Assembly: GCA_036873755.1 (NCBI GenBank)
Contig: JAVTVY010017357.1
Coordinates: 1 to 64,000, forward strand
Direction of reading: 5' to 3'
From: Hanleya hanleyi
Lineage: Eukaryota; Mollusca; Polyplacophora; Lepidopleurida; Hanleyidae
DNA: 64,000 nt
Below, one piece after another: positions 33,531 to 45,264 of the stretch (its first letter is position 1; every line of letters begins with the position of its first letter). The notes beneath the pieces were generated by a model. The model saw nothing but the letters and a program-made list of their open reading frames with translations. It did not search any database and was not told where the DNA came from. The translations under genes were made by a program, and so were the position numbers.

Positions 33531-34790
33531 TAAACATGTCCTGCCCTCCACCAACAGTGAATGCGGATACGGCCTATGTGGACTCAGCCCATATGTACTT
33601 GTATGTGAAAGCCAAAATCTTCAAGGGGGATAGCTCCAGAATCGACCTTGCAACGGTGGGCCCAACGAATCTCTGGCTGCACTCTGTTTAAACAGGGTGG
33701 ATATTTTTCTGAGCGACAAACTTATCAGTGACTCTACCAACACGTACCCATATCGAGTCTAGATCTAAACGCTGTTGTTGTATGGGCGAGAGGCTAAAAA
33801 ATATTCGTTGACAGCCTCTGTATTCTACCGGGACACACCCGAAAACATGGGCACGGAGCACGACAACGCGGGATGGAACAAACGGAAGGGATACACCGTG
33901 AACGGCAGCTCGGTCGATCTCATCGGCCGATTGCACGCACTCCTTTTCATGCAAGACTAGTACCTCTTGAACAAGATCCCCATCAAAATCCGACTGATAC
34001 GGGTGCCCTGACCTTCGACTTGATGGCCACTGACGTAGACGGTTACGCAGCTGACTATAAGGGGGAACTGCCCAAGCGATTGACCCTCGCCTGTGTGAAG
34101 AATACCAGTTTCAGTGGAGCCTACTTGGAGAACCCATTTGACTTTAAACATTTCGGCATCAATTTTGTGGCCTACATGTGGACTGACAACAGGTCCCACC
34201 CATTGCCTTAACACTAAACGTTGGGCGCGAGAATTTCACTCGAGCTTATGAGAGCCATAATGTGATGTCTAGCACTGTAATATCACTTGTCTTTATTGCA
34301 CCATGTAAGCGTACTGTCTGTGTGTTGTGCGCTGTCCTCAGTGTTTTATAGGGTGGATGGAAGGTGTCTGGTTTCATGCTGCTTCAAAGATTTCTTCTTT
34401 GAAGTAGCAGGAACACAACTGGGCTGGGTGGTGCTTAGTTGGTTCGTCCTGATATAGCTGAAATATTGTTGAAAGCGACGTTAAATTCTATTCACTCACT
34501 CGCTTATAAGAGCCTGTTTACAGCGACCGGTCAAATCAACGAGGATGAAGGATGAATATGATCAGTCGGAAGGACTACGCTAACGGATACACGTTGTTCT
34601 GGTTCGATCTGACCCCCACGTTAAAGAACGACCATCAGCTGAACCTCGCCAGGCAAGGCAACTTACGGCTGTAAATCCACTTTGCACGAGCCCACGGGAA
34701 TAACATCAATATGATATGCTACTCCGTGTTTGAAAACATCGGACAAGCGGACAAGGCGCGCAACGTCATGTTTGACTTTGCCATCCAACA
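33530..34790 (+). pseudogene. MCP: Major capsid protein, E2 copy broken by a SINE
   Basis: Recognisable blocks are NADTAYVDSAHMYLYVKAK, ATVGPTNLWLH, LLYGREAKKYSLTAS and VKNTSFSGAYLENPFDFKHF. The order matches E3. The 5' end, a central block and the frame are lost, and a SINE of about 240 bp sits at about 34,259-34,496. The last block ends near 34,788, just before the protease ATG. Confidence 0.88.
34259..34496 (+). mobile_element. SINE insertion with CACTCACTC tail and target duplication
   Basis: The inserted segment ends GAAATATTGTTGAAAGCGAC, then GTTAAATTCTATTCACTCACTC. The target is duplicated as GCTTATGAGAGCC on the left and GCTTATAAGAGCC on the right, within major capsid coding sequence. 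Tail and duplication fit target-primed retrotransposition of a SINE; a clear tRNA head is not seen. Confidence 0.75.
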
Positions 34791-35082
34791 TGGATACAGA
34801 TCAGAATACCGCCGTGCTGGAGAATGACCTAGGGACACGCACTATCTTTCAAGAAATATTCTCCCGTTAGACCGTGTGTATCCTGCCACATACGTCCTCA
34901 ACACGGAAACGATGGATCGTCCCGGTCAACATTGGGTGGCCATGTACTTGACTGAACAGCAGGGCGAATACTTTGATCTGTACGGACTTCCACCACTCCA
35001 TTCCTACCTGATGGACTTCATGGACGAAGGCAAAGAGACGTGGTGTTGGAACAGTCGAGCGTTGCAAGGCCTGAGCAGATAG
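34790..35082 (+). pseudogene. PRO: Adenain-type protease, truncated E2 copy
   Basis: It starts MDTDQ and retains RPGQHWVAMYL (putative catalytic His), GEYFDLYGLPP and WCWNSRALQGLS, then stops at 35,080-35,082. Early residues are frameshifted. The C-terminal third with the catalytic Cys is gone. Confidence 0.85.
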
Positions 35083-35089
35083 GCCAGTC

Positions 35090-36191
35090 AGTGAGTAAGC
35101 TGGGAAAGCAGCCAACCTGTGGCCTAGGATGGGGTCAAATTAACCAATCAATGTTCAGAAAACAAACCAATGCAAGGGCACTGCCGTAAAACAGAAAGCC
35201 AATGAAATCATCCCACAGACCAAGTACATGAGGAAGGGCCATGGCAAGTTACAAGAGCAACAGGAGGAGTGAAAAAAACTATAGGTTTCGAGGTGCGGGT
35301 AAAGACCAGAAAGACGGCGAAAATGTCCAAGGCAGGTGTCCGACCACCGATGCAATGCCCAGAGGTGATATTGACAGAAATCCGAGGTGGGGCAACACGG
35401 ATGATGAGCATGTATAACCCCGAAAGAGTGAGGACCGTCTACCTGGATTGCGGGGGAAAAATCAGACCACCACCCTCCTGAGTACCGGTACTACTCGACA
35501 TCAACCGGGTAGTACGTCAGTCCATGCCTCCAATGGATTCTTCCTAAACAGTGAGAAAACATGCTAAAATCACCCAAAGGCCCTGTTTAGGACAATCAAT
35601 CTTTGCGAAAGAGAACTTCTTGCTAAGCGCAATGCGAAGCCCCACACCCTCACACCCCATTACCCTAGGGAACCACGAGTCCATGCGACTCATTTGGTGC
35701 AATTCCCATGTCTTTGCTTCTCGATATAGGATGGAGAAAAGGAGGGTTGTCATTTATGCTGATCATATACCTGGTGATATTGTCGGGGTTCGTTTTTGAT
35801 GACGTGCATTCCGGAAGATTAACCTTGATGAACTACAAACCCAGACCAGTGCTAGTGGGACAAAAAAGGGCTTACGTGTCGTCCAGAACCAGATACGCTC
35901 CTACACCCAGCAGCGGGACGCCTTCACCTTCTTTTACCCCAAGCGCAAAGTTATTCAAGGCGGTCTGACGACGACGTATCTGAATATTTAGATTGATGGG
36001 TAGCCTAAAAAATGCTAAAGTAAAGGTGAACTTACACTGCAAATATTCCACTGGACATCTGTCGTTGGTGTTATAATAAGGAGAAATAACTGTTTAAAAT
36101 ATATTGTGTTCTCTGTGGTGAAAACAAAACCTGGCTTTTCCTACAACAATGTGATTTGGTTATGTTGTAGGCCGTAGTTAACCAGTTTATG
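35090..36191. other. E2 interior beyond the protease, no known gene
   Basis: About 1.1 kb with no counterpart in E3. A frame at 35,708-35,968 (+, 86 aa) has a hydrophobic stretch (MLIIYLVILSGFVF), then a Ser/Thr/Pro-rich tail. Another at about 35,269-35,481 lacks an ATG at its start. Both are unassigned and may be remnants of a cargo gene. Confidence 0.4.
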
Positions 36192-37909
36192 GTGTATTCA
36201 GGGCAGATAAATCTTCCTCGGCCTGAATGCCAGGTTCCGAAAGGGCCCGTAGACGCCTCTTGACCCCTTCAAAGTGGATCTTTGCGCGTATTGACCTTGA
36301 AAATTTGCATAAGACCTTTGTGACGCCACTTCCGGCTCCGGTCACGTGACCGGAGTGACATATGACCCCTGCGGATAGTGATCGAAAGTGACTTTTGACC
36401 GCTGCGCATACCCATTAAGATCAACGATAAACCATCTCTACACCAAAACGTCCATTCCCATGCCCTTTTTCTACTGCGAATGCGCAGAATGACATCAGTT
36501 CCACGCCACATTCGTCCAGTCGGATACTCCCGCACGAGAGCCTCACTACGACATCTCCCATGGCACAATCGGACCAACAGTGATCCGCCTCGATCCCAAT
36601 CCGTTCATTTGCGTACACTTTTTATACTGGGCATGCGCATAATGACATCTTTTCCATCCCACACTCGTCCAGTCGGATGCTTCTCCACGTGTGCTCCACT
36701 ATTACACCTCCCACGGCCCATCGGACCAATGGTGATCCACCTCGACCCCAAAACATCCAATCCAATGCCCATATTTACTGCGCATGCGCAGTATGACGTC
36801 AGCTCCAAGCCACTCCCATCCAGTCGGTTGCTCGTCCACGAGTGCTTCACTATGACACCTCCCACGACCCAGTCGGAGCAACAGTGGGCCACATTGACCC
36901 AATAACATCTCCACATGTCTGACTATGGAGTGCGCATGCGCAGTCAGAACTTGTCAGCGAAAATCGCCCATGGGTTCGAGACCCCTCTCATCATCTTCCA
37001 CGTGGTTTGACAGAGAAAGCAAGGTGCCACATCCCATAGTAAAGTCCACAAGGGAAACAAATGACTACACTTACCCGAATATTCCAGACATGCATTCCCG
37101 GAGATGTCAATTAATTGAAGGGGATTTGGTGACCTTTGACCCGGACGTGACGTCACCGAATATGTCCCGACATTTTAACATGGAAGTAACTCGAAGGCAA
37201 ATGCTCACCTATTCAGGGGCAAAAATGTTCGAATCAGGGGAGATAACCCGGAATTCGGCCAACAGTTTTCGCCCAGTCAGAGTTGTCCAAATGGCAGCAC
37301 GATCGATGTCAAAGGGCGAATTCCCAAAGCAAAGTCTGCCCTTTTATTGGTTTATAAATCGCGAATAGATACTGGATACGAAACGCTCGAACATGTGGTC
37401 GCACTAATCATAGCCACGTAATAATAACATCGTAAAGCAGGTTATGTTTATTGAATATTCCACCCACTTGTATGGGTACAGTGGAGTGGAGATGCTCTCT
37501 ATGACTTTATCCTGATAGACGTGAAACCCAAGGAGTAAATGAAGTAGTACTGACCTTGAACATTTGCATATGACCTTTGCGACGTCACACGAGGAAAACA
37601 TCGATTCATGGAGAATGACGTGCGATAAATATCGCATCCGCTCGTTGACCCTCGTATTAATGGCCAGGTTTCGTGATCTAAAGCGTACCTTGAGTTACAT
37701 TGACCATTGACACCTGAAAGCAGTTTGTGACGCCACATCCGGTTCCGGTCATATGACCGGAAGTGACCTTTTACCCCTGCACACCATTATTGTCCGGCAT
37801 TGTGCGGATGCGCAGGGATCGAAGGTCACACTTCTGGTCACGTGACCGGAAGTGACGTCACAAAGTGCACTCACATGTCGAAGGTCAAATGTGACACCAG
37901 ATACGCTTT
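36192..37909. repeat. E2 right terminal inverted repeat
   Basis: Inverse of 26,361-28,006, in the same order from inside out: GGTTCCGAAAGGGCCC segment, GGTCACGTGACC segment, about three tandem units of roughly 150 bp (36,480-36,920), the CCCGACATTTTAACATGGAA segment, and the terminal palindrome (37,680-37,909). Arms have diverged by substitutions and small indels, so the insertion is old. Confidence 0.85.
37680..37909. repeat. 230-bp palindrome at the E2 right end
   Basis: It starts AAAGCGTACCTTGAGTTACA and ends GTGACACCAGATACGCTTT, with internal GGTCATATGACCGG and GGTCACGTGACCGG. It mirrors the left-end palindrome, so each TIR arm is capped by a self-complementary unit. Confidence 0.8.
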
Positions 37910-37944
37910 GTATACTACTGACCTTCCTGATTCCTTATGAACGA

Positions 37945-38345
37945 TTACAAGCGCCTGGTCCGTCATTCATAATTCAGCCGTCGTCCATTAAAGAATATCC
38001 GCGTCCATAATCCAAATTATAACACATATAAGGGAAGTGGGAAGAGGTGACGACATACTGACAGAGCCACATGACTTCACAGTAACCTATTCTAAAGCGC
38101 ATACTAAGAATCTAACGATTCGTGATATGTGTTGTTTCTCAGGCCTATTCCATATTCCATATAATAGTATTGGCACCAAATTCAAAAAGACAATCATGGT
38201 ATACATAAAGATACCTGCAAGAGAGAAGCGGTCAACAGTTTTCAATGATGCCGGCAAGACGTCATGATGTTCCAAAAATATCAAATTCGCATCGCTGATC
38301 AGTATTCTTAATCCATAATAATCGTTGTAAAGTCGTCATCTAGAG
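37945..38345 (-). repeat. Dispersed repeat with small membrane-protein frame, copy 2
   Basis: Same repeat as 31,640-31,965 and in the same orientation. It is interrupted by a 119-bp MITE (38,018-38,136), which truncates the membrane-protein frame after GIWNR. It lies between E2 and E4. Confidence 0.75.
38018..38136. mobile_element. 119-bp MITE with ACACATAT inverted ends
   Basis: The ends TATAACACATAT and ATATGTGTTGTT are inverted repeats. The flanking repeat is uninterrupted at this point in its other two copies (31.7 and 39.95 kb), so the insertion is directly visible. Related 133-bp copies are at 52,505-52,637 and 53,014-53,146. Confidence 0.8.
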
Positions 38346-38515
38346 AATGACGTCCCTGCCCCTGAATGATGTCACATGTTTCCACCCCATGGACAGATTC
38401 TAACACACAATACATATGCAGAATCAGGGTTGGGTCAGGCCTTACATGGTTAGTTTCAATTAGCCAAATATTGTATTATCCATCACAGGATCCCTGAACC
38501 AGGGTCTCGGGGGTA

Positions 38516-38860
38516 GGAGAGGTAGAGAATATGATGGAGAATTCGAGAGTAGTAGGGAAATCGTAAATTCCCGAGTACTGAGGCTGAGGCTAATGTGGCA
38601 CGTGGCGTGACGTGGCGATGACGTCTCGGATGACGTCACTTCTGGTTACATCACTTCCGGTCAAAGGGCACTTCCGGTTCAAAGGTTATTTCAGGGTCAA
38701 AGGTCACTTCCGGTCACGTGACGGCCCAGCAAGTGTTATCTGCCCTTACATGAGACCCCTGTGGACTTTTTTCTTGTGGATTTTACTATGGGGTATGGCA
38801 CCTTGTTGTCTTGTCTCGCGATGCAGAACACGAGGCCATGAGTTGAATCTGATCTGAAAA
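38516..38860. repeat. E4 left terminal inverted repeat
   Basis: Inverse of about 45,790-46,160. It is rich in CACTTCCGGT, GGTCAAAGG, TGACGTCAC and GGTCACGTGAC. Confidence 0.7.
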
Positions 38861-39184
38861 GATCTGATGACGCATGCGCATCAGTTAAGATCACGCTCCT
38901 AACATATCATCGCATGCGCCCGCACTTTTGTTGCGCTCGAACCCTGGTTTACCCTATGCCCTACGGGCTATAGGGCACAGGGTGCACCACAGGTACGGGC
39001 GCATACGTGCGATGACGTCACTTCCGAGCTCCAAGAGCTCCTAGCTCTTAACTGATCCATCCCACAGCCCCGAGCTCTGTAGTTTCTGAAAGAGCGACTT
39101 CTGATTGGACAAGAGCAGCCGAGAATACACCTAACGAACAAGAACAAATATGACAGGTACGAGATAAAATGGGTGTACCACACA

Positions 39185-39460
39185 TGCGTTAAGGCGTTAC
39201 TATATCGCGTTAAAGCTTTAAACAAAGGCGTTAAGATAAGGCGTTAAGAAAGGGCGTTAATGCGTTGAGACAGACGTTGAGGCGTTGAGGTGGGTTTTAA
39301 GGCGTAGCGATGGGCGTTAAGGCGTAACGACGGGCGTTGACGGGCATCACTGCATTTCGATGAATTAGTGTCATTTCCATGGAATATCTAGAAAAAATAA
39401 GAGCTTCTGAGCTATTTCACCAGGGCGTTGAAGCGTTAAGGTGGGCGTTGACGGGCGTTA
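39185..39460. repeat. GGCGTTAAGGCGTTA-type degenerate repeat
   Basis: Units of 8-20 bp built on GGCGTTA or GGCGTTGA. A second block in the same orientation is at 41,150-41,260. No function is evident. Confidence 0.7.
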
Positions 39461-39719
39461 CTGTTCATAAAAGCAAGCGTATCCCAAAAACTTGTACAGT
39501 CGACGTTCAGCCATCAACAAGACTTATACTTGCTCTGATTGCGTTACGATGTGATGCGACACCACAAGAATATACATGGGATTGAAACCACCGAGGCGCA
39601 AGAAGCCGATACAGATGCTGAGAATATGCCAGGTGATTCTCAGAGTCCGCCGACTGATACCGAAACAGAGACTACTGATATAGAGAGCTTGATCTCAGAT
39701 AGTCAGGCTACATTCCCAA

Positions 39720-40030
39720 TCAAAGCGTGACTGAGATACATCATTCTCTAGATGACGACTTTGCAACGAATATTATGGATTAGGAATAATGATCAGCGAT
39801 ACGGATTTGATATTTTTGGAACATTATGATGTCTTGCCGGCATCATTGAAAACTGTTGACAGCTTCTCTCTTGCAGGAAACTAGCCTATGTTTATGTATA
39901 CTATGATTGTCTTTTTGAATTTGGTGCTAATGTTGTTATATGGAATATGGAATAGGTGTTTGGATTGTGGACGCGGATATTCTTTGATGGACGACGGCTG
40001 AATTATAAATGACGCACCAGACGCTTGTAA
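39720..40030 (+). repeat. Dispersed repeat with small membrane-protein frame, copy 3
   Basis: Inverted relative to the copies at 31.7 and 38.1 kb, and free of the MITE. The frame from ISDTDLIFLEHYDVLPASLK reads to a TAG at 39,882-39,884. An ATG at 39,888 then opens 37 residues to TGA (39,999-40,001): MFMYTMIVFLNLVLMLLYGI, then a charged tail ending SLMDDG. The tail is conserved with copy 1, which suggests a former small membrane protein. Confidence 0.65.
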
Positions 40031-40040
40031 TCAGGAGAGC

Positions 40041-40352
40041 ATGAATGAGGAAGAACGTACCTTTTAGGATCGTATTGTGACAGCAGCTATTATTACTTAC
40101 GCTGCAGCGATCGAGGACGAGGGACAGGATAACTTACAACAGGCGTACATCCAAATGCTAACCTGCATTAGGAAAACAGTCATGGCGATCTATAAACAGT
40201 ATACCCTGCTACCGCTTGAAAAGAAAGGCGGCCCCATGCAAAGGACCATCATGAAGACCAAGCGTCACCTACAAGAGGATATGGGGCTACCACCCACCGA
40301 GGCCCTGCAAAATGCGATCAAAATGCGCAAAGAGCTGGCCGACGACGATTAG
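40041..40352 (+). pseudogene. Unknown helical protein with one premature stop
   Basis: ATG at 40,041 reads eight codons (MNEEERTF) to a TAG at 40,065-40,067, then the same frame is open for another 94 residues to 40,352. The product is charged and helical, with GQDNLQQAYIQMLTCI and a KKGGPMQRTIMKTKRHLQED stretch, ending in acidic DDD. Not recognised. It follows closely on the small membrane-protein frame, so the two may have been neighbours in E4 cargo. Confidence 0.5.
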
Positions 40353-40516
40353 AGCAAGGGATCAGAACGAACATGACCAAAGATTGACTTTCTGAAATAG
40401 CGGTTTCTGATTGGACAAGAGCAGCTGAGAATTCATCTAGCGGGCAAGACCGAATATGAAAGATGCGACCCCAAATTGGGACTTTTGATTGGACAAGAGC
40501 CTACGAGAATTGTCAA

Positions 40517-40549
40517 CATACCCAATGCGGCTCCGCCAGCGTGGGTATG
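40517..40549. other. Conserved hairpin, E4 copy
   Basis: CATACCCA and TGGGTATG arms enclose GCGGCTCCGCCAG, followed by GGGGATAATGAACTATATAA. Nearly the same hairpin and downstream sequence is at 62,528-62,560 in E3. Confidence 0.7.
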
Positions 40550-40573
40550 ATGTGATGGAGGGGATAATGAACT

Positions 40574-40798
40574 ATATAAAAACATTGATCTCTCTTTCTC
40601 TTAACTGTCTGCATCATGGCATTATGCCGCAAGAGATTAGCTATAGAAGACGTTAGGGCGTTAACCCCATTTCTCCTCTTCTTCCTCCTCCTCCTCTTCC
40701 TCCTCCTCCTGCTCCTCCTCCTCCGCCTTCTCCTCCTCCATCTCCTCCTCCTCCTCCTCCTCCTCCTCCTCCTCCTCCACGCACGCAAACACAGGTAA
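40574..40798 (+). other. TATA box, ATG and CTC microsatellite
   Basis: TATATAAAAACA (about 40,574) lies 40 bp before an ATG at 40,616. The first 18 codons (MALCRKRLAIEDVRALTP) look ordinary, then a CTC/CTCCTC microsatellite (40,673-40,780) gives a poly-Leu frame. It is probably the 5' end of a lost E4 gene overrun by the microsatellite. Confidence 0.45.
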
Positions 40799-41695
40799 CC
40801 CCAACAGGTAGCCAGATGAGACAAAACTCTCATCTCCCCAAAAAGCTCCTTCGCACCTCTGAAACTTCCCTTTCTCTACTACTCCCGAAGGACCCATAAA
40901 TAGAACCGGGTTTCTCCCAGAAAATTTCCAAACAATTTACCTTGAAATATAGAGCGATGACCTACATAACAGGAGTTTTCTCAGCTAAACACCGCGTGCA
41001 ATGCCCCGGTGTAGAGCGATAACATCATCGAGGGCCACCATGTTTTATTCCCTGGTGTGAATGGATTGATACATATACCTTGTCGATGCGTTCTTATTAT
41101 ATAATAGCATGGTACAATCTCGAGCAAAAGATAAATAACTGGTACGCTAGTGCGTTTGGGCGTCAGGATAAGGCGCTAAGACAGGGCTTTATGATGTTAC
41201 GATAAGGCGTTAAGGCGTTCAGATAGGGCGTTAAGGGTTCAGAGAGGGCGTTTAGATGTTGCTGTATAACTCTCCACAAAGTCACAGGACAAATATACTG
41301 GGTTTCTGTTTTCTCTACTACTAAGGGGCAACTGGATTACTTCTCTTGACGTTTACTTCCCCGAAATTGAGAGACTACACTTTCTCAACAACAACAACAA
41401 CAATCTCATTTCCATGATTCACCAGCTGTAAAGTCTTTCTGTGAAAACAGACACCCACCCATGGCTTGATCGGCCTGGAGGAGCTCTTCACATGGATGCC
41501 CTCCCCGACCCCAAAGTGTCCATTCCAATGCCCCTTTCCCACCCATTCCCTGCCTGCGCATGCGCACCATTGCGCTACTTTTACCCCACACCAGTCCAGT
41601 TGGACGCTACCTCACGAGAGCTTTAAACTGATACCCAACACGACCCATTCCAACCAATATAAGTCCACCTCATCCCCAAAACGTCCCTTTCAAAA

Positions 41696-44600
41696 GTGAT
41701 CTTTCACACAGAAGCCGATGTATTCTGTGTAAGTGAAACACACCTATCAAATGACAGTTTGATTGGAAATTCTTTAAGTGATAAATATATGTGGTTGGGT
41801 CATCACAGGAAATATTCACACGTGAATGCCCCGAAAACATTTGGTGGCGTCGGCATGTTTATAAAAAAAATCGATGCTTCAAACATACGCCGTCAACATT
41901 GTGGATAAAGGGCTTGATGGGATTTTGGGTGTAGAATTCAAAGATAAAGTCTCTGACTTTAAGTTTATCATATACAGTGTTTATTTGCCCCCTGAAAATT
42001 CTCCATATGGGAGAGATGCGTCAAACTTTTTTAATCATTTGGTTTCCCAAGTATATATGTATGCTTATGAACATGATGCGTTAATAATTTGTGGTGACTT
42101 AAACGCTCGAATCGGAACTATGTCTGAATCGATAAATGAAGTTGATCAGTTAGCTTCTGTTTTTTCGAGATCAAGTATAGATGCCGGTGTGAATAACCAC
42201 GGTAAATCCCTGATTGAATTTTTAAATGATTGTAGGATGTGTGTGGTCAATGGGCGAATAACGCCCGAATATGATACGTTTACATGTATTAGGTCGTCTG
42301 GTAGATCTGTCGTTGATTATTTCATTGTGCCTCATGATATGATCTCAGATTGTGTATCCTTTAAGGTAGAAACATGCAGAGATAAAATAAATTAGATGAA
42401 CTACAATTACACCACCTGTTATCAGATAAGTGTAAAGTGCCAGATCATGCCACTCTCACCTTGAAAATCAAATTAAGGAACAACACACCTACATTTATAA
42501 GTGATGATAATGATGATTTAGACACAGAATTTATCCCAAATTATTATAATACTTGTCGATATAAAACGCGATGTATGCCTGCTGATTTTATGTCGTCTGG
42601 TGCTTTATGCCAATTTATAGTAGAATTTATCGATAGCTTGTAACAAACTCGACACACACAGGCTGCTATTGATGCAAAATATAGTGAATTGACTGAATTA
42701 ATTATTTCTGAAATGAAAACCCATCTTTTGCCGTTAGAAGAAACCAATAGACGTAATCGTAAACGTTATAAGAATGCAAAACCCTATTGGAACACTGAGC
42801 TATCAGAATTATGGAAATCTATGCACGAGAAAGAAAGATGTTTTGTTAAATGCAGAGGCAATAGACAAGTCAAAAACAGGTTACATAATGAATACCGAGT
42901 AGCTTTAAAAGATTTTGATAAAAAGCTTAGATACATGTATTATAAAAGAAAATATAACAATGAAATTATGGAGAAAATAGAATCAGTTTGCACACAGAAT
43001 CCAGAAACCTTTTGGAATCAAATAAAGAAATTAGGACCGAAACGAAAAACTAATATACCAATGGAAATTGTTGACGACAACGGAGATGTTTGCACGGACC
43101 CGGCAATTGTTTTGAAACGCTGGCATGATGATTATCAGCAATTATATAATATCAATGATGGAGTTTATGATGAGCATTTTTATACTAGTAAACTTAATGA
43201 ATTAGATGAAAAGGAGAATTTAATGAATTCAAATAACCCATTAAATAGACCATTAGAGAAGAGAGAAATTTGTAAGGCTATAGATAATGCAAAAAGTTAC
43301 AAAACGCCTGGAATTGATGATATTCCTAATGAAGTTTTGAAAAATAATACAGTTAAGAATGTGTTGCATACCTTCTTGAATTTATGTTTTAAAAATGATT
43401 TATTGCCAACAGCTTGATTGAAAGCGTTGATTTTTTGTATCCCAAAGGGAAGTAATAACGATCCTAGAGTTCCTTTGAATTACCGGGGAATTAGTATACT
43501 ATCATGTTTATATAAAATTTATAGCAGTGTGCTTAACGGCCGAATTTCAACTTTTGCAAAAGAAAACGATTTGCTTTCTGATGAACAAAACGGTTTTCGA
43601 AAAGACAGATCTTGTATGGACCATATATTCTCTCTGCAAAGTATAGTTGATAATTATGTATCAGAGGGTAAGCCTGTTTACTCTTGTTTCATTGACCTTA
43701 AAAAGGCCTTTGATTTGGTTAATAGAAATTTACTTTTTTATAAATTACTGAGTTCTGGAATCGATGGTGATATATATAGAGCTGTCAAAAAATGTATTCT
43801 AATACTATATCTGCTGTAAAGGTTAATAACTATCTTACTGATTGGTTTATAACTAACTCCGGAGTGAGGAAAGGGGATACTCTATCGCCCACACTATTTT
43901 CAATTTATATAAATGGTTTAATTGAAGAAGTAAAACAATGTAATTTGGGAGTTAATATAAACGAGAAGTTGATATCTATTTTGGCTTATGCGGATGACAT
44001 TGTTATTTTAGCTGACAGCGAATCTGATTTACAAAAATTATTAAATGTTGTTAATACCTGGTGCAGCAAATGGAGATTTAATGTAAATATTAATAAATAA
44101 AAAATTGTTCACTTTAGAAAACGTAGGGAAAAACGTAGTACTTTTGAGTTTAAGCTGGGTAATATAGTTATTGACTACATAGATAGTTACAAGTATCTTG
44201 GGGTAATATTTACAGAATATATGAATTTTGAAATTGCTGCTAAAACCCTATCGGAATCCGCAGGTAGAGCGCTTGGATCAATTATTAGCAAATGTAGAAA
44301 TATATCAGGTCTTGGTTTTAAAACTTACACTGCTTTATTTAACAAAGGCGTTCTTCCTATACTCAACTATGGTGTCGCAGTATGGGGGATGGATAAACAT
44401 ACTTTTCCTGTTTGTAATGCTATTGTAAACAGGGCCGAGAGATATTTTCTTGGCCTTCATAAATTGACCCCACTTGATGCTTTTTATGGTGATATTGGTT
44501 GGCCTTCTCTGAAAACTTTAAGAAATGTTGAAATTTTGAGATTGTGGAATCGTTTAATTTCGATGGATAACTCTCGTTTAACGAAATTTATTTTTATATG

Positions 44601-45255
44601 GGATTGGTTACGCCAGGGTGGGTGGTGCAAAAATCTATTTAATATCTAAAGTGATGTTGACTTAGGTAATGTTTATAATAGCATGAAGCTGTGTGATCTT
44701 GAAATGTACCAAGCTCTATCCTTGAAGCAAACAGCAGATCGATGGTGGATTATTATACAGGAAAAACCAAAACTAAGGACATACGTCACTTTCAAACATG
44801 AATATAAAACTGAAAATTATGTTTTATTGAATCTGTCAAAGTTTGAAAGATCACTTGTTGCTCAATTTCGATGTGGTGTTTTGCCCTTAAGAATTGAGGT
44901 CGGTAGATACCGTGGAGAAAATGTTAATGATAGAATTTGTACAGTATGTGACGCTAATCAAATTGAGAATGAAGAGCACTTTGTTTTCTACCGTTCAGTT
45001 TACGAAGATGATAGTTTTTGGAAATCTGATATCAAACGCTGATAAGCTGAAATACCTTTTTGAAAACCACACAAGGAAATTTGGTCATTTTATCCGGAAA
45101 GCTTTTGTCAAAAGGAGAAATGTTTTATATGCGTACCATGCCACGTGATTCAAATATTCATTTGTTTAAAGTGGCTGATAAGCCCGTATGGGCTGGGTGG
45201 TGTTGTGTAATGTTTGATATATTTGTTTTGTTATGTACCTGCCACTATAAATAAT
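41696..45255 (+). mobile_element. 5'-truncated, broken LINE (endonuclease-reverse transcriptase)
   Basis: AP-endonuclease sequence begins mid-domain (DVFCVSETHLS, then IICGDLNARIG near 42,090 and SVVDYF near 42,312). Reverse transcriptase follows (KTPGIDDIPNEVL; NYRGISILSCLYKIY; FIDLKKAFDLV; AYADDIVILAD with the catalytic Asp pair near 43,989-44,000), then a C-terminal Cys/His stretch near 44,940-45,000. It is dead: frame change near 41,880, stops near 42,394, 43,415 and 44,098, and more. The 3' end is an ACT repeat. TIR-type repeat sequence lies on both sides. Confidence 0.92.
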
Positions 45256-45264
45256 AAAGAACTA

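Larger units (their letters stand above)
26361..37909 (+). mobile_element. E2: decayed Polinton/Maverick in a host intron (11.5 kb)
   Basis: Inverted arms at 26,361-28,006 and 36,192-37,909 flank a row of + strand pseudogenes in the same order as E3: PC4-like protein, PC4-like protein, integrase, membrane protein, ATPase, hydrophobic-tail protein, proline-rich protein, penton, core protein, major capsid, protease. Nearly every gene has stops, frameshifts or deletions. Neither a polymerase nor the zinc-finger gene is present. No clear target duplication is seen at the ends. Confidence 0.9.

Noticed and set aside
40513..40897. Poly-Glu, poly-Arg and poly-Leu frames
   Set aside because: CTC microsatellite; only the first codons after the ATG at 40,616 might be genuine.
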